Assembly (NCBI GenBank): GCA_041879425.1
Contig: CP090854.1
Location: forward strand, 2,604,001-2,668,000
Source of the DNA: Vibrio pomeroyi
GTDB lineage: Bacteria > Pseudomonadota > Gammaproteobacteria > Enterobacterales > Vibrionaceae
Reading direction: 5' to 3'
Length of the DNA: 64,000 nucleotides
Shown in pieces: positions 44,705 through 53,676 of the stretch; the stretch's first letter is position 1, and each line of letters begins with the position of its first letter. The notes below the pieces were generated by a model. The model ran no database searches. It saw only the letters and a list, made by a program, of their open reading frames with translations, and was not told the origin of the DNA. A program made the translations under genes and the position numbers.

Positions 44705-46873
44705 CTAACATGAGTTCCGTAATAGTTCAGCCAAATAAACCTTTCTCCTACTCACTTTTGTCGGAGACGTTATTGCCTTGGCGAATGCCTGTTCACTGCC
44801 CAACCAATACATATTTTCAGACGCCCTTGTGTTGGCGGTGTATACCCACGACTTATCTATGAGTCGGTGATCTATGATGGGTGCGATTACCGTTGGGAAT
44901 TGACTTCCTTGAGCTTTGTGCAACGTGATAGCATACGCGAGTTCGATATCATCCAAGATCTCCAACTTGATCTCAACGATTCGCCCTGTATCAATTTTCG
45001 CCCTAGCCAAGATACTTTTATTCTCCTTATCGTGGAGTTCAATAATCTTACCTAAAGTCCCATTCTGTATGTCAATCTCATAGTTATTTCTTGTAAAGAT
45101 GATGGGGTCACCCAACCTGAGTCCAATATCTTCAACTAGCCCTTCGGGAGATATGATCAAAAATTTTTTTCCATAAGGGTTCGCTATTGCCTGACAAAGT
45201 TGGTTAACCTCACTGGCAATCTTTCTTGTTGGTGATATGACTTGAACATCAGTACTGGCTTTCAACTTGAGATATAAATCAACTATGTCGTTGACGATAT
45301 TAGCCCTACTGGTTTCGGTGAAGAAAACATTCTTATAATTCAGTTCCTTTGGAACTCTCGAATTCCTAATATCATCTGCATAGTCAGGAATACCCGTTTC
45401 AACCTTTTGCCGACGAACAACGTCAAGGTGCGTTCTTGGTAGATCTCCATACTGTATCAACTCCGACAAAACTAGCCCTGCGCCGATAGGCGGTAGTTGC
45501 TCATCATCTCCTACGAATATGATTCGTGTACTCTTCGGCAGCTTCATAACTAATTTATAGAGGCTAGGCACATCAACCATAGATGCCTCATCAATCACAA
45601 GTAACGTTGACTCATGGCTATTGATATCTGCGTCATTCAGCATCAAGAATCTATGTATCGTTTGAGTTTCAACTAGGATGGACTCATGCAATCGCTTTGC
45701 TGCCCTACCACTAAGTGCAATTCCGTACACTTTGAAGTCAAGAGCCATATAGCTATCGACAATTGCCTTCATTACAGTTGTTTTACCCGTGCCAGCTCCA
45801 CCTGTTAGGATAAATACGTGATGCTCAAGACTCCGAATTATTGCTTCATTTTGCTTCTCAGTTAAAGGGAACTTGAATTGAGCTACTGCATTTTTGTAGG
45901 CCTCATCAGCCCCAGAGCGCCACCCGTTCCCTAAGTTCACCAAATAGTTTATACGCTTGGCGATCACGCTCTCCATGATGTACAGGCCAGTATGGTGAAT
46001 CTGCTGAGTCTTATCGTTGTAATAGATAGCGAGCGAGCTGTGAGCATTTATAAGACACTCCTCAGCCAAATTTTCATCATCCTCACAAACTTCCATAACC
46101 AAGTGCCACAGCTCGTCAATTTGAGCGACTGTGTGCCCTTCCTTACAGTGCTGATGCATTGCCTTTTCAACTATTGCGTTCATTCTTCGCGGGTCATACA
46201 GATCTATTTTGAAAGCTTCAGTTGCTAATGTATCTGTATCTTTAAATGAGACACCAAAGTGCTGTAACAAATAAGGATTTTGTTTTATCTGTTGTACAGC
46301 CTCAGACTTGTGGTACTTAAAAAGCTTTTGCTGAACTAATGGCGGAATGCCCATTTTTGCAAAATAGAGAGCATCGTTTAGGTTTTCGTATTTTCGATAC
46401 CCTTCTGCGAGCTTACTTGCCAGTTGAGGAGTGAATAGGTCACTTATCTCCTTCGTTTCTCCTGTTTCAAGTAACTCAAATAACTTTACCCCAAATGCTT
46501 CGAAGACTCTTCGCGCTTTAATCTCTCCAATACCCTCAAAATCTGGCTCCCTAGAAACAAATTGAATAAACTCTTCTACTGTTTCTGGTAGCACCATAAC
46601 AGCTTCCGGTTGGGTAAAAGAATATTGTGTAAGCTCATAACCACGATGGTTTACAGCCTTCTCGTCCACATTTCCTAACAACTCCCATACCTGACCTGCT
46701 CTCGGTTCAGCATTGAGCTTCTTTTCGCTTACTTCTACCGAAGCATAGGATTTAGCTGGTACACGGTTTACATAGTCCTCGATCCGCACGAACATACCAT
46801 TGAATCTGTACATACCATTTCTCAAGCCGTATACTGTTGTGACTCTGACGTAATACCGAGATGACACATTCAT
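44705..46873 (-). CDS. RecD2-like SF1 DNA helicase
   Basis: Helicase of 722 aa. The N-terminal region has RecD2-type helix-hairpin-helix pieces (FEGIGEIKARRVFEAFG; QNPYLLQHFGVSFKDTDTLA). The motor has Walker A ILTGGAGTGKTTVMKAIV (about 350-366), DEAS box VIDEASMVDVP (about 425), GDDEQLPPIGAG, and the late ITLHKAQGSQFPTVIAPI and YTANTRASENMYW motifs. It is full length for RecD2 and distinct from RecD of RecBCD. Its start overlaps the 138-aa gene by 4 bases, with a serine recombinase further upstream, so it likely works with the island's recombination or replication. Confidence 0.85.
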   Translation of the reverse strand: MNVSSRYYVRVTTVYGLRNGMYRFNGMFVRIEDYVNRVPAKSYASVEVSEKKLNAEPRAGQVWELLGNVDEKAVNHRGYELTQYSFTQPEAVMVLPETVEEFIQFVSREPDFEGIGEIKARRVFEAFGVKLFELLETGETKEISDLFTPQLASKLAEGYRKYENLNDALYFAKMGIPPLVQQKLFKYHKSEAVQQIKQNPYLLQHFGVSFKDTDTLATEAFKIDLYDPRRMNAIVEKAMHQHCKEGHTVAQIDELWHLVMEVCEDDENLAEECLINAHSSLAIYYNDKTQQIHHTGLYIMESVIAKRINYLVNLGNGWRSGADEAYKNAVAQFKFPLTEKQNEAIIRSLEHHVFILTGGAGTGKTTVMKAIVDSYMALDFKVYGIALSGRAAKRLHESILVETQTIHRFLMLNDADINSHESTLLVIDEASMVDVPSLYKLVMKLPKSTRIIFVGDDEQLPPIGAGLVLSELIQYGDLPRTHLDVVRRQKVETGIPDYADDIRNSRVPKELNYKNVFFTETSRANIVNDIVDLYLKLKASTDVQVISPTRKIASEVNQLCQAIANPYGKKFLIISPEGLVEDIGLRLGDPIIFTRNNYEIDIQNGTLGKIIELHDKENKSILARAKIDTGRIVEIKLEILDDIELAYAITLHKAQGSQFPTVIAPIIDHRLIDKSWVYTANTRASENMYWLGSEQAFAKAITSPTKVSRRKVYLAELLRNSC

Positions 46874-47286
46874 AAAATATTACCCATCGTATTGATGACA
46901 TCTTCCAGCTCGGAATAACGAGCCAGTTTGGCTTTAAGCTCCAATATCTCAGACCTCAACTTGTTATTTTCAGCCTCTAGATGCCTAACTTTAGAAGCAC
47001 TCTTGTCTCGCTCTTTACTGGGGGATGCTCTAGTGGCGGATGATTTTCCAACCGGACTAGGAAGAATTCCTACACTACGCAGGTAGTTCTCTAGATCTTC
47101 TAGGGCTTTGGCAAGGGCAGGGTTTTGTCTAAATGCAGACTTGCCTATATCAGCTTGCTTTGATATCTCACCTCGGTTGAGCTTACCTCGATGAATCATG
47201 CTCCTATAATCCAAATCAGACTTAGTGGCCTTCCATATCTCGAACTTGTTCAAGTTTTCTTGAGCCAACTGTTGACCGTTTGCCAT
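46870..47286 (-). CDS. Small coiled-coil protein between recombinase and helicase
   Basis: Protein of 138 aa, family not recognised. The first half contains a possible helix-turn-helix (LNRGEISKQADIGKSAFRQNPALAKALEDLE). The last 45 residues form a coiled coil (KVRHLEAENNKLRSEILELKAKLARYSELE). It overlaps the helicase start (ATGA) and follows the serine recombinase by 9 bp, so the three are one operon. A DNA-binding accessory role is inferred from layout only. Confidence 0.7.
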   Translation of the reverse strand: MANGQQLAQENLNKFEIWKATKSDLDYRSMIHRGKLNRGEISKQADIGKSAFRQNPALAKALEDLENYLRSVGILPSPVGKSSATRASPSKERDKSASKVRHLEAENNKLRSEILELKAKLARYSELEDVINTMGNIL

Positions 47287-47295
47287 TCCTATTCC

Positions 47296-47859
47296 TTACG
47301 TGTTTTTAGCACCGAGCACGCGATACACTGTTTGTCGAGATACACCACACTCTTTGCTAATCTGTGACTTGGGAATACCTGCACTGGCTTTTTGTCGGAT
47401 TGCCTGAACTACATCTTGAGATAAAGAAGGGCGACCAATATTTTTTCCCTTTGCTTTTGCTGCTTGCATACCTTCACGCTGCCTAATATTAATCAGCTTT
47501 CGCTCAAACTCAGCGAATGCCCCGAGCATTTGCATCGTCAATTTGGCAAAAGGATCTTCTTTAGTTGAAAACTCTAATTTTTCACTTAGAAATATAACCG
47601 AAGCGCCTTTATCGTTTACCATCTCGATAATGCTTTGAAGGTCGAGGAGGTTCCTAGCTAGCCTATCAATAGAGTGAACATAAAGCTCGTCGCCTAAACG
47701 AAGGTACTCAATGCACTCTGTGAGTACGGGTCTGTTTCGAACAGTCTTAGCAGACATTCTCTCTACAAATAGTTTGTCTACATCAATACCGACTAATTGC
47801 CTGTCAATGTTCTGCTCTGCACTGGACACTCGTATGTATCCGACTTTTTGAGTTGTCAT
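47296..47859 (-). CDS. Serine recombinase (resolvase/invertase family)
   Basis: Site-specific recombinase of 187 aa, normal for the family. The catalytic Ser is in GYIRVSSAEQNIDRQL (Ser12), with conserved HSIDRLARN and the KLTMQMLGAFAEFERKLINIRQREG helix. A C-terminal helix-turn-helix reads IPKSQISKECGVSRQTVYRVLG. It heads an operon with a small coiled-coil protein and a RecD2-like helicase. The intergenic repeats at 47,900-47,988 may be its sites. Confidence 0.93.
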   Translation of the reverse strand: MTTQKVGYIRVSSAEQNIDRQLVGIDVDKLFVERMSAKTVRNRPVLTECIEYLRLGDELYVHSIDRLARNLLDLQSIIEMVNDKGASVIFLSEKLEFSTKEDPFAKLTMQMLGAFAEFERKLINIRQREGMQAAKAKGKNIGRPSLSQDVVQAIRQKASAGIPKSQISKECGVSRQTVYRVLGAKNT

Positions 47860-47899
47860 AAATGAAATCGCCGAGGTATCGTAACAAAAACACTACGCA

Positions 47900-47988
47900 T
47901 TTAGTTACAGGCTGTCAACAAACAAAAATAGACCTTATGTTACACACAAAAACAGCACCTCGGCAGGTGCTGTTTTTGTGTAACTAAA
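47900..47988. promoter_or_regulatory. Possible recombinase (res-like) sites upstream of the serine recombinase
   Basis: TTTAGTTACA at 47,900-47,909 and its exact inverse TGTAACTAAA at 47,979-47,988 frame an additional GTTACA at 47,939-47,944. Such inverted motifs within about 90 bp upstream of a resolvase gene are typical of res sites and of self-repressed promoters. They partly overlap the terminator hairpin, so they could simply be parts of it. Confidence 0.45.
47939..47984. terminator. Long hairpin terminator after gmtX
   Basis: GTTACACACAAAAACAGCACCT and AGGTGCTGTTTTTGTGTAAC pair over 20 bp, with one 2-base bulge and a CGGC loop. It lies after the trio operon (minus strand) and before the serine recombinase. 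Confidence 0.85.
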
Positions 47989-48035
47989 GTGTACCTTTAT
48001 GGACAGTTTTTCAAGAAAGCCAGCATACGGAATGA

Positions 48036-48692
48036 TTATTTGTCCTTGAAATAGTCAGGTAGGTTTTCCATATTGAAAAGCTCGCTATCCGTCAGCAAGT
48101 CAATGACTTTACCATTCTTAACCACGAAAGAACCTTCCGCATTTTGCGCTGTTCGAAGTTCAGGTTTTAGTAAATTTTCGATAACTTCAAGAGCCTTACT
48201 TAGCTGCGCTTTGTCACTCTCATGCAATTGTTTGATCGTAGCTAATTCAGATTGTGTATATGTTGTGGCCTTAGGTGGAGCAATAGAGGCTATAGCACTG
48301 TTTCGTTTGTCCTGCACTTCAACTAACAGCAACCGAATTTCATTCTCTTTCCCATCGACTTCATGCTTGAGTTCATCCACCCGTGAGGTCAGCCTCTCTA
48401 TATCCAACTTTTGCTGTCTGACCTTTAATTCGAGCCTGACCTTTGCGTCAGGCTTTTCCTCTTTCTTACCAACAAAGTTATCGATCAGAGCCTTATATCG
48501 ACTACCTGACCTCCTCAATGTGGAACTATCGACAGGCATCCCATACTCTGTCATTTTTTGTGCCACATACTCCGAAAGTTTACGCGACGATGCGAACCTT
48601 GAATTTGATGCTTTTAACTCATCAAGAATTTTCTCAATAAATTCAACCCGCTTCTTCGCAAGAGATTGTTTCCGCTCTATTAAAGTTGCCAT
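48036..48692 (-). CDS. gmtX: Gamma-Mobile-Trio protein GmtX-like coiled-coil protein
   Basis: Protein of 218 aa with a long central coiled coil (RLELKVRQQKLDIERLTSRVDELKHEVDGKENEIRLLLVEVQ, about 83-130) and a basic N-terminal part (RKQSLAKKRVEFIEKILDEL) with a possible winged-helix region (SSTLRRSGSRYKALIDNFVG). It starts 4 bp after the large recombinase and is the third gene of the trio. The small coiled-coil third gene is also reminiscent of TnpC in Tn554. Assignment to GMT rests on order, sizes and partner sequences. Confidence 0.75.
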   Translation of the reverse strand: MATLIERKQSLAKKRVEFIEKILDELKASNSRFASSRKLSEYVAQKMTEYGMPVDSSTLRRSGSRYKALIDNFVGKKEEKPDAKVRLELKVRQQKLDIERLTSRVDELKHEVDGKENEIRLLLVEVQDKRNSAIASIAPPKATTYTQSELATIKQLHESDKAQLSKALEVIENLLKPELRTAQNAEGSFVVKNGKVIDLLTDSELFNMENLPDYFKDK

Positions 48693-48696
48693 AACG

Positions 48697-51600
48697 CTAC
48701 CTCTGGTTTCCGGTACTCATCAGAGCCAATATCTCATTATTGGTTAATCCTCGAAGATCAGCCTTCGTTTTTGCCACTGCCACTAAATACTCTATATCAG
48801 ACAGATCATCAGCAGACTGGCCCACTCGATCTTTAGCCCTAACCTCTATTTTTCTTCTAAGTCTTGATGCTTGCATTTTTAGCTTATCACTATGCAAATG
48901 CGGAATCCCCTCCGTCTCTTTTAGTCTTAACATGAGCATTTCTTGCTCACTGGCACCATGAGCTTTCATTGAATTCAATAGTTGTAAGCCATCGTCAGAC
49001 ACATAATAGATACCGTTAACATTGGCGTTAGCATCTTCGATCACGTTCTTACGCACTTCCCAATATGATGCTTTGATAACACACTCCATTTTCTCGTTTT
49101 CGAGTTCTTTTCTTTCTGTCTCAAGCATTTCAAAGTTATCTAACTTTGTATTTATTGTTTTAATGTCATCACACAAAAGACGAATTGTTGAACTGATCGC
49201 AGGGAGGTTGTTGTTTGTGCACACAGTTAATGGACATGCATGGCAGTTTTTCTCACCAATGCTATTAATAATTTCTTTAGGACATTCTCCACCTGTAGGG
49301 CAAATGTGGGTACGGAAGTAAGCAATGTTGTTGGTGTTAGCTCTCCCCAACTCGGTAAGTCCGTTGAGTTGAATTACAGTTTCTCCCATATCGAAATTTA
49401 CCGATTGAGCGTTATACTTATCTATTGTCTTACTTGGTGAATCATTCAATTCCTTCTCAAAAGCCTGCTGGTTAATTTCCAGATCACGCACAGACAGTAT
49501 GGCATTCTGATCGTTTGCCTTAGCATCATCTATGATCGTAACTATCTGATTAATCAGTTCCTTTGATGCGCTATCAGGTAAACTTTTTGTATAGAAGTCT
49601 ACTGTCGCTTCAGACTGACCAGTCAAGTATTTACCTACCACATTCGACCCTAAAATTGGTGCAAAAACACTGACCGTCATAGTTCGCAATGAGTGCGGTG
49701 TTACTCGAGTCTTTCTAATGACAGGTGTAAATGCAACGGCCTTGTGACAATCATGGTATGAAACTGAAATATCACATAGTTTTGTATCAAACTCGCCTAA
49801 ACTCGTAAGGTGTAGGAACTCATTCACTGAATAGTTAAGTGCAGGGGTAAAGAGTGTTGTAGGCTCAAAGCTAACACCATTTCGGGTTAGGAACGCTTCA
49901 TACTCATTGATCATTTCACTAAAAAAGTGAGGACACGCGGCGTCGTTATGAAACTTTTTTATTCTAAATAATGGTGAGACATTTCCCCATTTAGAGTCCT
50001 CATAACCACCATATGGAATTTCACCACAAATACTCGGGTTGGACTCCATTGCCCTTTTTTTGATCTTATATACCTTGACTAAAATCTCCATCGTCTCTTT
50101 AGATACAGTGACCGGATACGACTCATTTTTTGCCTTATCGTTTGTCACTATCAACTGTTGGTAAGCACCACCATTGGGAGAATATAAACTGAAGCACTCT
50201 CGATCATCCAGCCAAATAGCATTTGACCTTCTCAACCCAGAGTGAAGGCCTAAATTCATTAGAGACCATGCGATGTGATTGTGGATATACACGTTCTCAT
50301 CTTTAGTGCCTAATTTCTTCCTGACCGCATCATTCTTAACCAGCTTTATCTGAGGCATTTGGCTTAGGTTTACTCTACCTATTTTCATAGGAACGCTACC
50401 GTCAATATTGACATTTCGATCTACTACAACATAGTTCCTACAATTTACGCCTGTTTCTATCGCTCTCTGTGACTCCTCTAGAATCTGATTTGTGACCTCT
50501 TTACAAAAACTACGCAAACCAAGCCAATATTCTAAACCAAAGACATACTTGGTATTTTTCACATACCTGTTACCCTTTTTTTCCTTAGCCTTTCCTACAA
50601 GAGGGTTTCTAAAGTTCTGCACCAACCCCGAATCTAAAGTAGTAAGATAATCAAAAAAATTGCTGATGATTAGCAAAGCATCCCTACCACTGTTGTTACT
50701 TTTAGTATCATCTCGGTGAACAGCAGAGGTCATATCATAGACAAACTGTTGAAGCGTTACTGGGTATTGAAAGCCCTCTGTAAATTTGTCTCGATTTTCA
50801 ATTTCAAAGACATTGCTCCGCTGAACGTAAATACTATGCAGCAAATCTTCTGGTCGCTCTGGGTAGATAAATTTTCCGAAAAAGTCAGTATTAAAGTAAG
50901 CGGGTAGATACGAGAATAGGTACTTATTCAGAATACTGAGTCGCATTTTCTTTTGTTTGACTGTTGCAGCTTCATTTGAGGTTGCACGAATATAGTCATG
51001 TTGCGCAGCTATCCAAAAATTATCATCATTCAGTTGCTCGGGGTAAAATGCTGCATCACTGCCTCCCTTACCAGACCAGTAACCATAATCTATAAGGGTT
51101 TTTCTATCTCTTGTAGGAACCGCGATCTCTTTGATTCCTTGAACATTTTTACCGACCAAGCTCCATAACTTGCTCGATTTCTCACCGTATACTGCTGTAT
51201 TTGATACTGGCTTTGTAACCCTCTGTATTGCAACTCGCTTATCGATGAACTCATTGTAGATATCGTTTTCACTCATAAGTTCTGCGCGAACTAGCAAGTC
51301 AATCGCAGGGCTGATATTGTAACTGGCTGGGCTGTTGTTATGATGCTTCATTAAATCGTCATGATAACTGAGCAAAACATCCACGGTTATTTCATTTGCG
51401 TCTGTAATTCCATGAGCCACAATAATGTCCGCTAGTCGCTTGAAAGACTGATTGAGCTTATCGGTTGACAAGTTTTCCAATTGAATATACTTCGCATACC
51501 ATTTTTTGAATGATGGTACTTGTATGCACGAGACGTTGGTTTCAAATCGCTTCGTTGTCGCACCAAGCCAGAAATCACTGGCCAGCGGTGGGATAAATTG

Positions 51601-52053
51601 GCTCATAGCTGTAGTGCTAATACGTATCGCAGCATTTGCTGATTTAGGGTGGGAACCTACCATTGGGTTCAATGCTACAAGTTTTTGCAAAGCAAGATAA
51701 GACACAAAGAGGCGCATATTGTGCATGCGATTGAAGATGTCATTCGGTCTAATCTTATTGGATGATGGTACCAGTTTGTCCAACACAGGAAGATATTTTT
51801 CTTTAGTATCGCCACGAACCTCCATTTTCAGCAGAGTTTCCATTTCCACCAAAAAATCTTTAATTTCATCAAGTTGCAGTTGGGATATTTTAATTAAGGT
51901 AGCAATACAATCATCACTTCCATCGTCAGCACCTTTAAATTTTCGTTTGTATGAAGCAGGAAAGGCACTATCGCAACTCTCCTTTAATTTAATGCTAAAG
52001 GAGTCAACAATCGTTCTGAAACTGTCTGTTGTGAAGTTATCGTTGAAGATCAT
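48697..52053 (-). CDS. gmtZ: Gamma-Mobile-Trio large recombinase-like protein GmtZ
   Basis: Very large protein (1118 aa) with a tyrosine-recombinase core in the middle. The first Arg is in NLGLHSGLRRSNAIWL (about 606), the HxxR in RVTPHSLRTMTVSVF (about 786), and the nucleophile Tyr in YLTGQSEATVDFYTKSL (about 822), with Gln where His/Trp is common. A C-terminal cysteine cluster (CPTGGECP...CHACPLTVC, about 920-945) looks like a zinc site. Its start overlaps gmtY by 4 bases. Size, cysteines and partner order match the VPA1269-type GmtZ family. Confidence 0.82.
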   Translation of the reverse strand: MIFNDNFTTDSFRTIVDSFSIKLKESCDSAFPASYKRKFKGADDGSDDCIATLIKISQLQLDEIKDFLVEMETLLKMEVRGDTKEKYLPVLDKLVPSSNKIRPNDIFNRMHNMRLFVSYLALQKLVALNPMVGSHPKSANAAIRISTTAMSQFIPPLASDFWLGATTKRFETNVSCIQVPSFKKWYAKYIQLENLSTDKLNQSFKRLADIIVAHGITDANEITVDVLLSYHDDLMKHHNNSPASYNISPAIDLLVRAELMSENDIYNEFIDKRVAIQRVTKPVSNTAVYGEKSSKLWSLVGKNVQGIKEIAVPTRDRKTLIDYGYWSGKGGSDAAFYPEQLNDDNFWIAAQHDYIRATSNEAATVKQKKMRLSILNKYLFSYLPAYFNTDFFGKFIYPERPEDLLHSIYVQRSNVFEIENRDKFTEGFQYPVTLQQFVYDMTSAVHRDDTKSNNSGRDALLIISNFFDYLTTLDSGLVQNFRNPLVGKAKEKKGNRYVKNTKYVFGLEYWLGLRSFCKEVTNQILEESQRAIETGVNCRNYVVVDRNVNIDGSVPMKIGRVNLSQMPQIKLVKNDAVRKKLGTKDENVYIHNHIAWSLMNLGLHSGLRRSNAIWLDDRECFSLYSPNGGAYQQLIVTNDKAKNESYPVTVSKETMEILVKVYKIKKRAMESNPSICGEIPYGGYEDSKWGNVSPLFRIKKFHNDAACPHFFSEMINEYEAFLTRNGVSFEPTTLFTPALNYSVNEFLHLTSLGEFDTKLCDISVSYHDCHKAVAFTPVIRKTRVTPHSLRTMTVSVFAPILGSNVVGKYLTGQSEATVDFYTKSLPDSASKELINQIVTIIDDAKANDQNAILSVRDLEINQQAFEKELNDSPSKTIDKYNAQSVNFDMGETVIQLNGLTELGRANTNNIAYFRTHICPTGGECPKEIINSIGEKNCHACPLTVCTNNNLPAISSTIRLLCDDIKTINTKLDNFEMLETERKELENEKMECVIKASYWEVRKNVIEDANANVNGIYYVSDDGLQLLNSMKAHGASEQEMLMLRLKETEGIPHLHSDKLKMQASRLRRKIEVRAKDRVGQSADDLSDIEYLVAVAKTKADLRGLTNNEILALMSTGNQR

Positions 52054-53492
52054 AATTTTTTACTCTGCTTTTCGATCATAGTGAACTTGTTGGTAGGCCT
52101 ACCCTCGTAAAAGGCGGTTTCATGCTCCATCAATGCTTTGTTTGTTTCTTCAATCTTTTGCGCCATTTTCACAAAGCTTTCCTTGGAATATTTTTTAGTG
52201 CTCTTGAATTCAGAGTGGCGCATATAGTACTGAATCTCCTGATCTGAATAACCCTGACCGCCTTCAGGACGCGGAGCAAAGTTGCGCATAAAGACCGCAT
52301 AGAAGTGACGCATTGAGTGAGTTCCAAGTTCATCGAAAATCTCGTCTGTCAAACCCGCTCTTGTAAGATTACGATTCCAAGCCTCACTGATGGTGCTCTC
52401 TTTTGAGTGAAAATATGGAGGGTAAACCATTTCCTCAGTGAGTTTATTTTTGACTCCACGCGACTGTAAAAAGAGATATTCAGAACCCGATTCCGGGCGC
52501 TCATTTTCCAAATAAAGTGTTAACTCTTCAAAAAATAGAGTCTTAAACGGCTCAATCAAGTGAACTGAGTAATGGTCAATGGATTTACCTGCTACATTAG
52601 TGTAACTAATTGACTCTAAATAACTGATTGTGCCTTTGTCGTGTAGCTTGACGCGTTCTTTTACTACGTCAATATCTTGAAACCTGATAGAAGCTGCCTC
52701 AGAGATGCGCAATCCACCTCCAAAACAAAGTGCATATATGGCTCTATCGCGATGGGTTTTGACATTGATATAGAATTGCCCAACGCATTCAAGGGGAAAG
52801 AACTTATCGTGTTCTGCTTTTGGTGTGGATGGAAGTTTAAAAAAGTTCTTAATCATTGTGACCTTTGCACCACCAGATATACAAGATGCCATGTAAGACC
52901 TTTCAACTAAGGTAGCGCGTTCTCTGTATGATAAGTGCCTGACTTTTCCAAGCTCTTGACCAACAGCAGTTAATCCTTGTTCTACATCTATTAACCCATC
53001 CACATTGCGCTGGCGTTGCAAACTATGCTCAAGGGCATTTGACGCGGACACGAAATCACACAAACTAGATATCATGCGACTGACAGAAGCTCTTTTTAGA
53101 GGACTAGAGTCTAAGTTCTCAGCACATATTCTTGCTAAAGGGTTTTTAGAGTGCTTCCCATCAAGTAGAAATGAGGCGTACCCAGCAAAAATTAACGTCA
53201 ATGTACTTCTGAGTTCATGACTTGCTGCTATGGCGGGGTTGTCACTAACTGCGTTGTTGTACTCTTCTGAGTGCATCACTATCGATGCCTCGATAAAGTA
53301 ATCATAGAATTTAGCAAGATCAGAAGCCTTAGCTTTAACTGTATTGTATGGTTGGCTACTCAAAATCATTGCATTTATATGCTCTTCAAGCTCAACAATC
53401 CTACCTGTGTTATTCGATCTGTATGAATAAAACACCACGCCGTCTGAATCTCTTAACTCTCTCTTGGCTAGATTTTTTGTTTTTCTAGGCAT
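52050..53492 (-). CDS. gmtY: Gamma-Mobile-Trio tyrosine recombinase GmtY
   Basis: Tyrosine recombinase of 480 aa. The N-terminal SAM-like DNA-binding part is followed by the catalytic domain: Arg in ALCFGGGLRISEAASI (about 262), His-x-x-Arg in LGTHSMRHFYAV (about 393-396), His in YYMRHSEFKSTKKYSK, and the nucleophile Tyr (about 433) in the same segment. All catalytic residues are present. It is the first gene of the trio operon, about 640 bp from the right end. The promoter region contains an internal copy of the element end, implying autoregulation. Confidence 0.85.
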   Translation of the reverse strand: MPRKTKNLAKRELRDSDGVVFYSYRSNNTGRIVELEEHINAMILSSQPYNTVKAKASDLAKFYDYFIEASIVMHSEEYNNAVSDNPAIAASHELRSTLTLIFAGYASFLLDGKHSKNPLARICAENLDSSPLKRASVSRMISSLCDFVSASNALEHSLQRQRNVDGLIDVEQGLTAVGQELGKVRHLSYRERATLVERSYMASCISGGAKVTMIKNFFKLPSTPKAEHDKFFPLECVGQFYINVKTHRDRAIYALCFGGGLRISEAASIRFQDIDVVKERVKLHDKGTISYLESISYTNVAGKSIDHYSVHLIEPFKTLFFEELTLYLENERPESGSEYLFLQSRGVKNKLTEEMVYPPYFHSKESTISEAWNRNLTRAGLTDEIFDELGTHSMRHFYAVFMRNFAPRPEGGQGYSDQEIQYYMRHSEFKSTKKYSKESFVKMAQKIEETNKALMEHETAFYEGRPTNKFTMIEKQSKKL

Positions 53493-53497
53493 AAGTC

Positions 53498-53563
53498 CAT
53501 TGCACCAATAATTAACCTAAGTAACTTTATATAAGCTAGCAGTATTTTTACTTTGGTGCAATG
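53498..53563. promoter_or_regulatory. gmtY promoter region with an internal element-end copy and inverted GGTGCAATG motifs
   Basis: CATTGCACC (53,498-53,506) and ATTAACCTAA (53,511-53,520), then TATAAG after a 9-base insert, repeat the layout of the right terminus (54,103-54,130). The inverse motif GGTGCAATG lies at 53,555-53,563. On the minus strand a TATATA-type -10 falls within this stretch, about 40 bases before the gmtY start. Confidence 0.65.
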
Positions 53564-53632
53564 ACATAGAGAAGCAAGGATTCGTTGGCTTATTAGTTTT
53601 TAAATGATGGGAAATTTTCTAGCAGGCATACG

Positions 53633-53670
53633 AAAAAAGCCAGTATCTAAACTAATAGATACTGGCTTTT
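53633..53670. terminator. Terminator after the intron-bearing tRNA-Arg
   Basis: AAAAGCCAGTATCTA and TAGATACTGGCTTTT form a perfect 15-bp stem with a six-base loop, 7 bases beyond the tRNA 3' end. It separates the tRNA from gmtY. Confidence 0.92.
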
Positions 53671-53676
53671 CGAAAG

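Noticed and set aside
48073..48747. Plus-strand 224-aa open frame opposite gmtX
   Set aside because: It has Ser-rich, signal-less composition typical of an antisense shadow of a coiled-coil gene, and no ribosome binding site.
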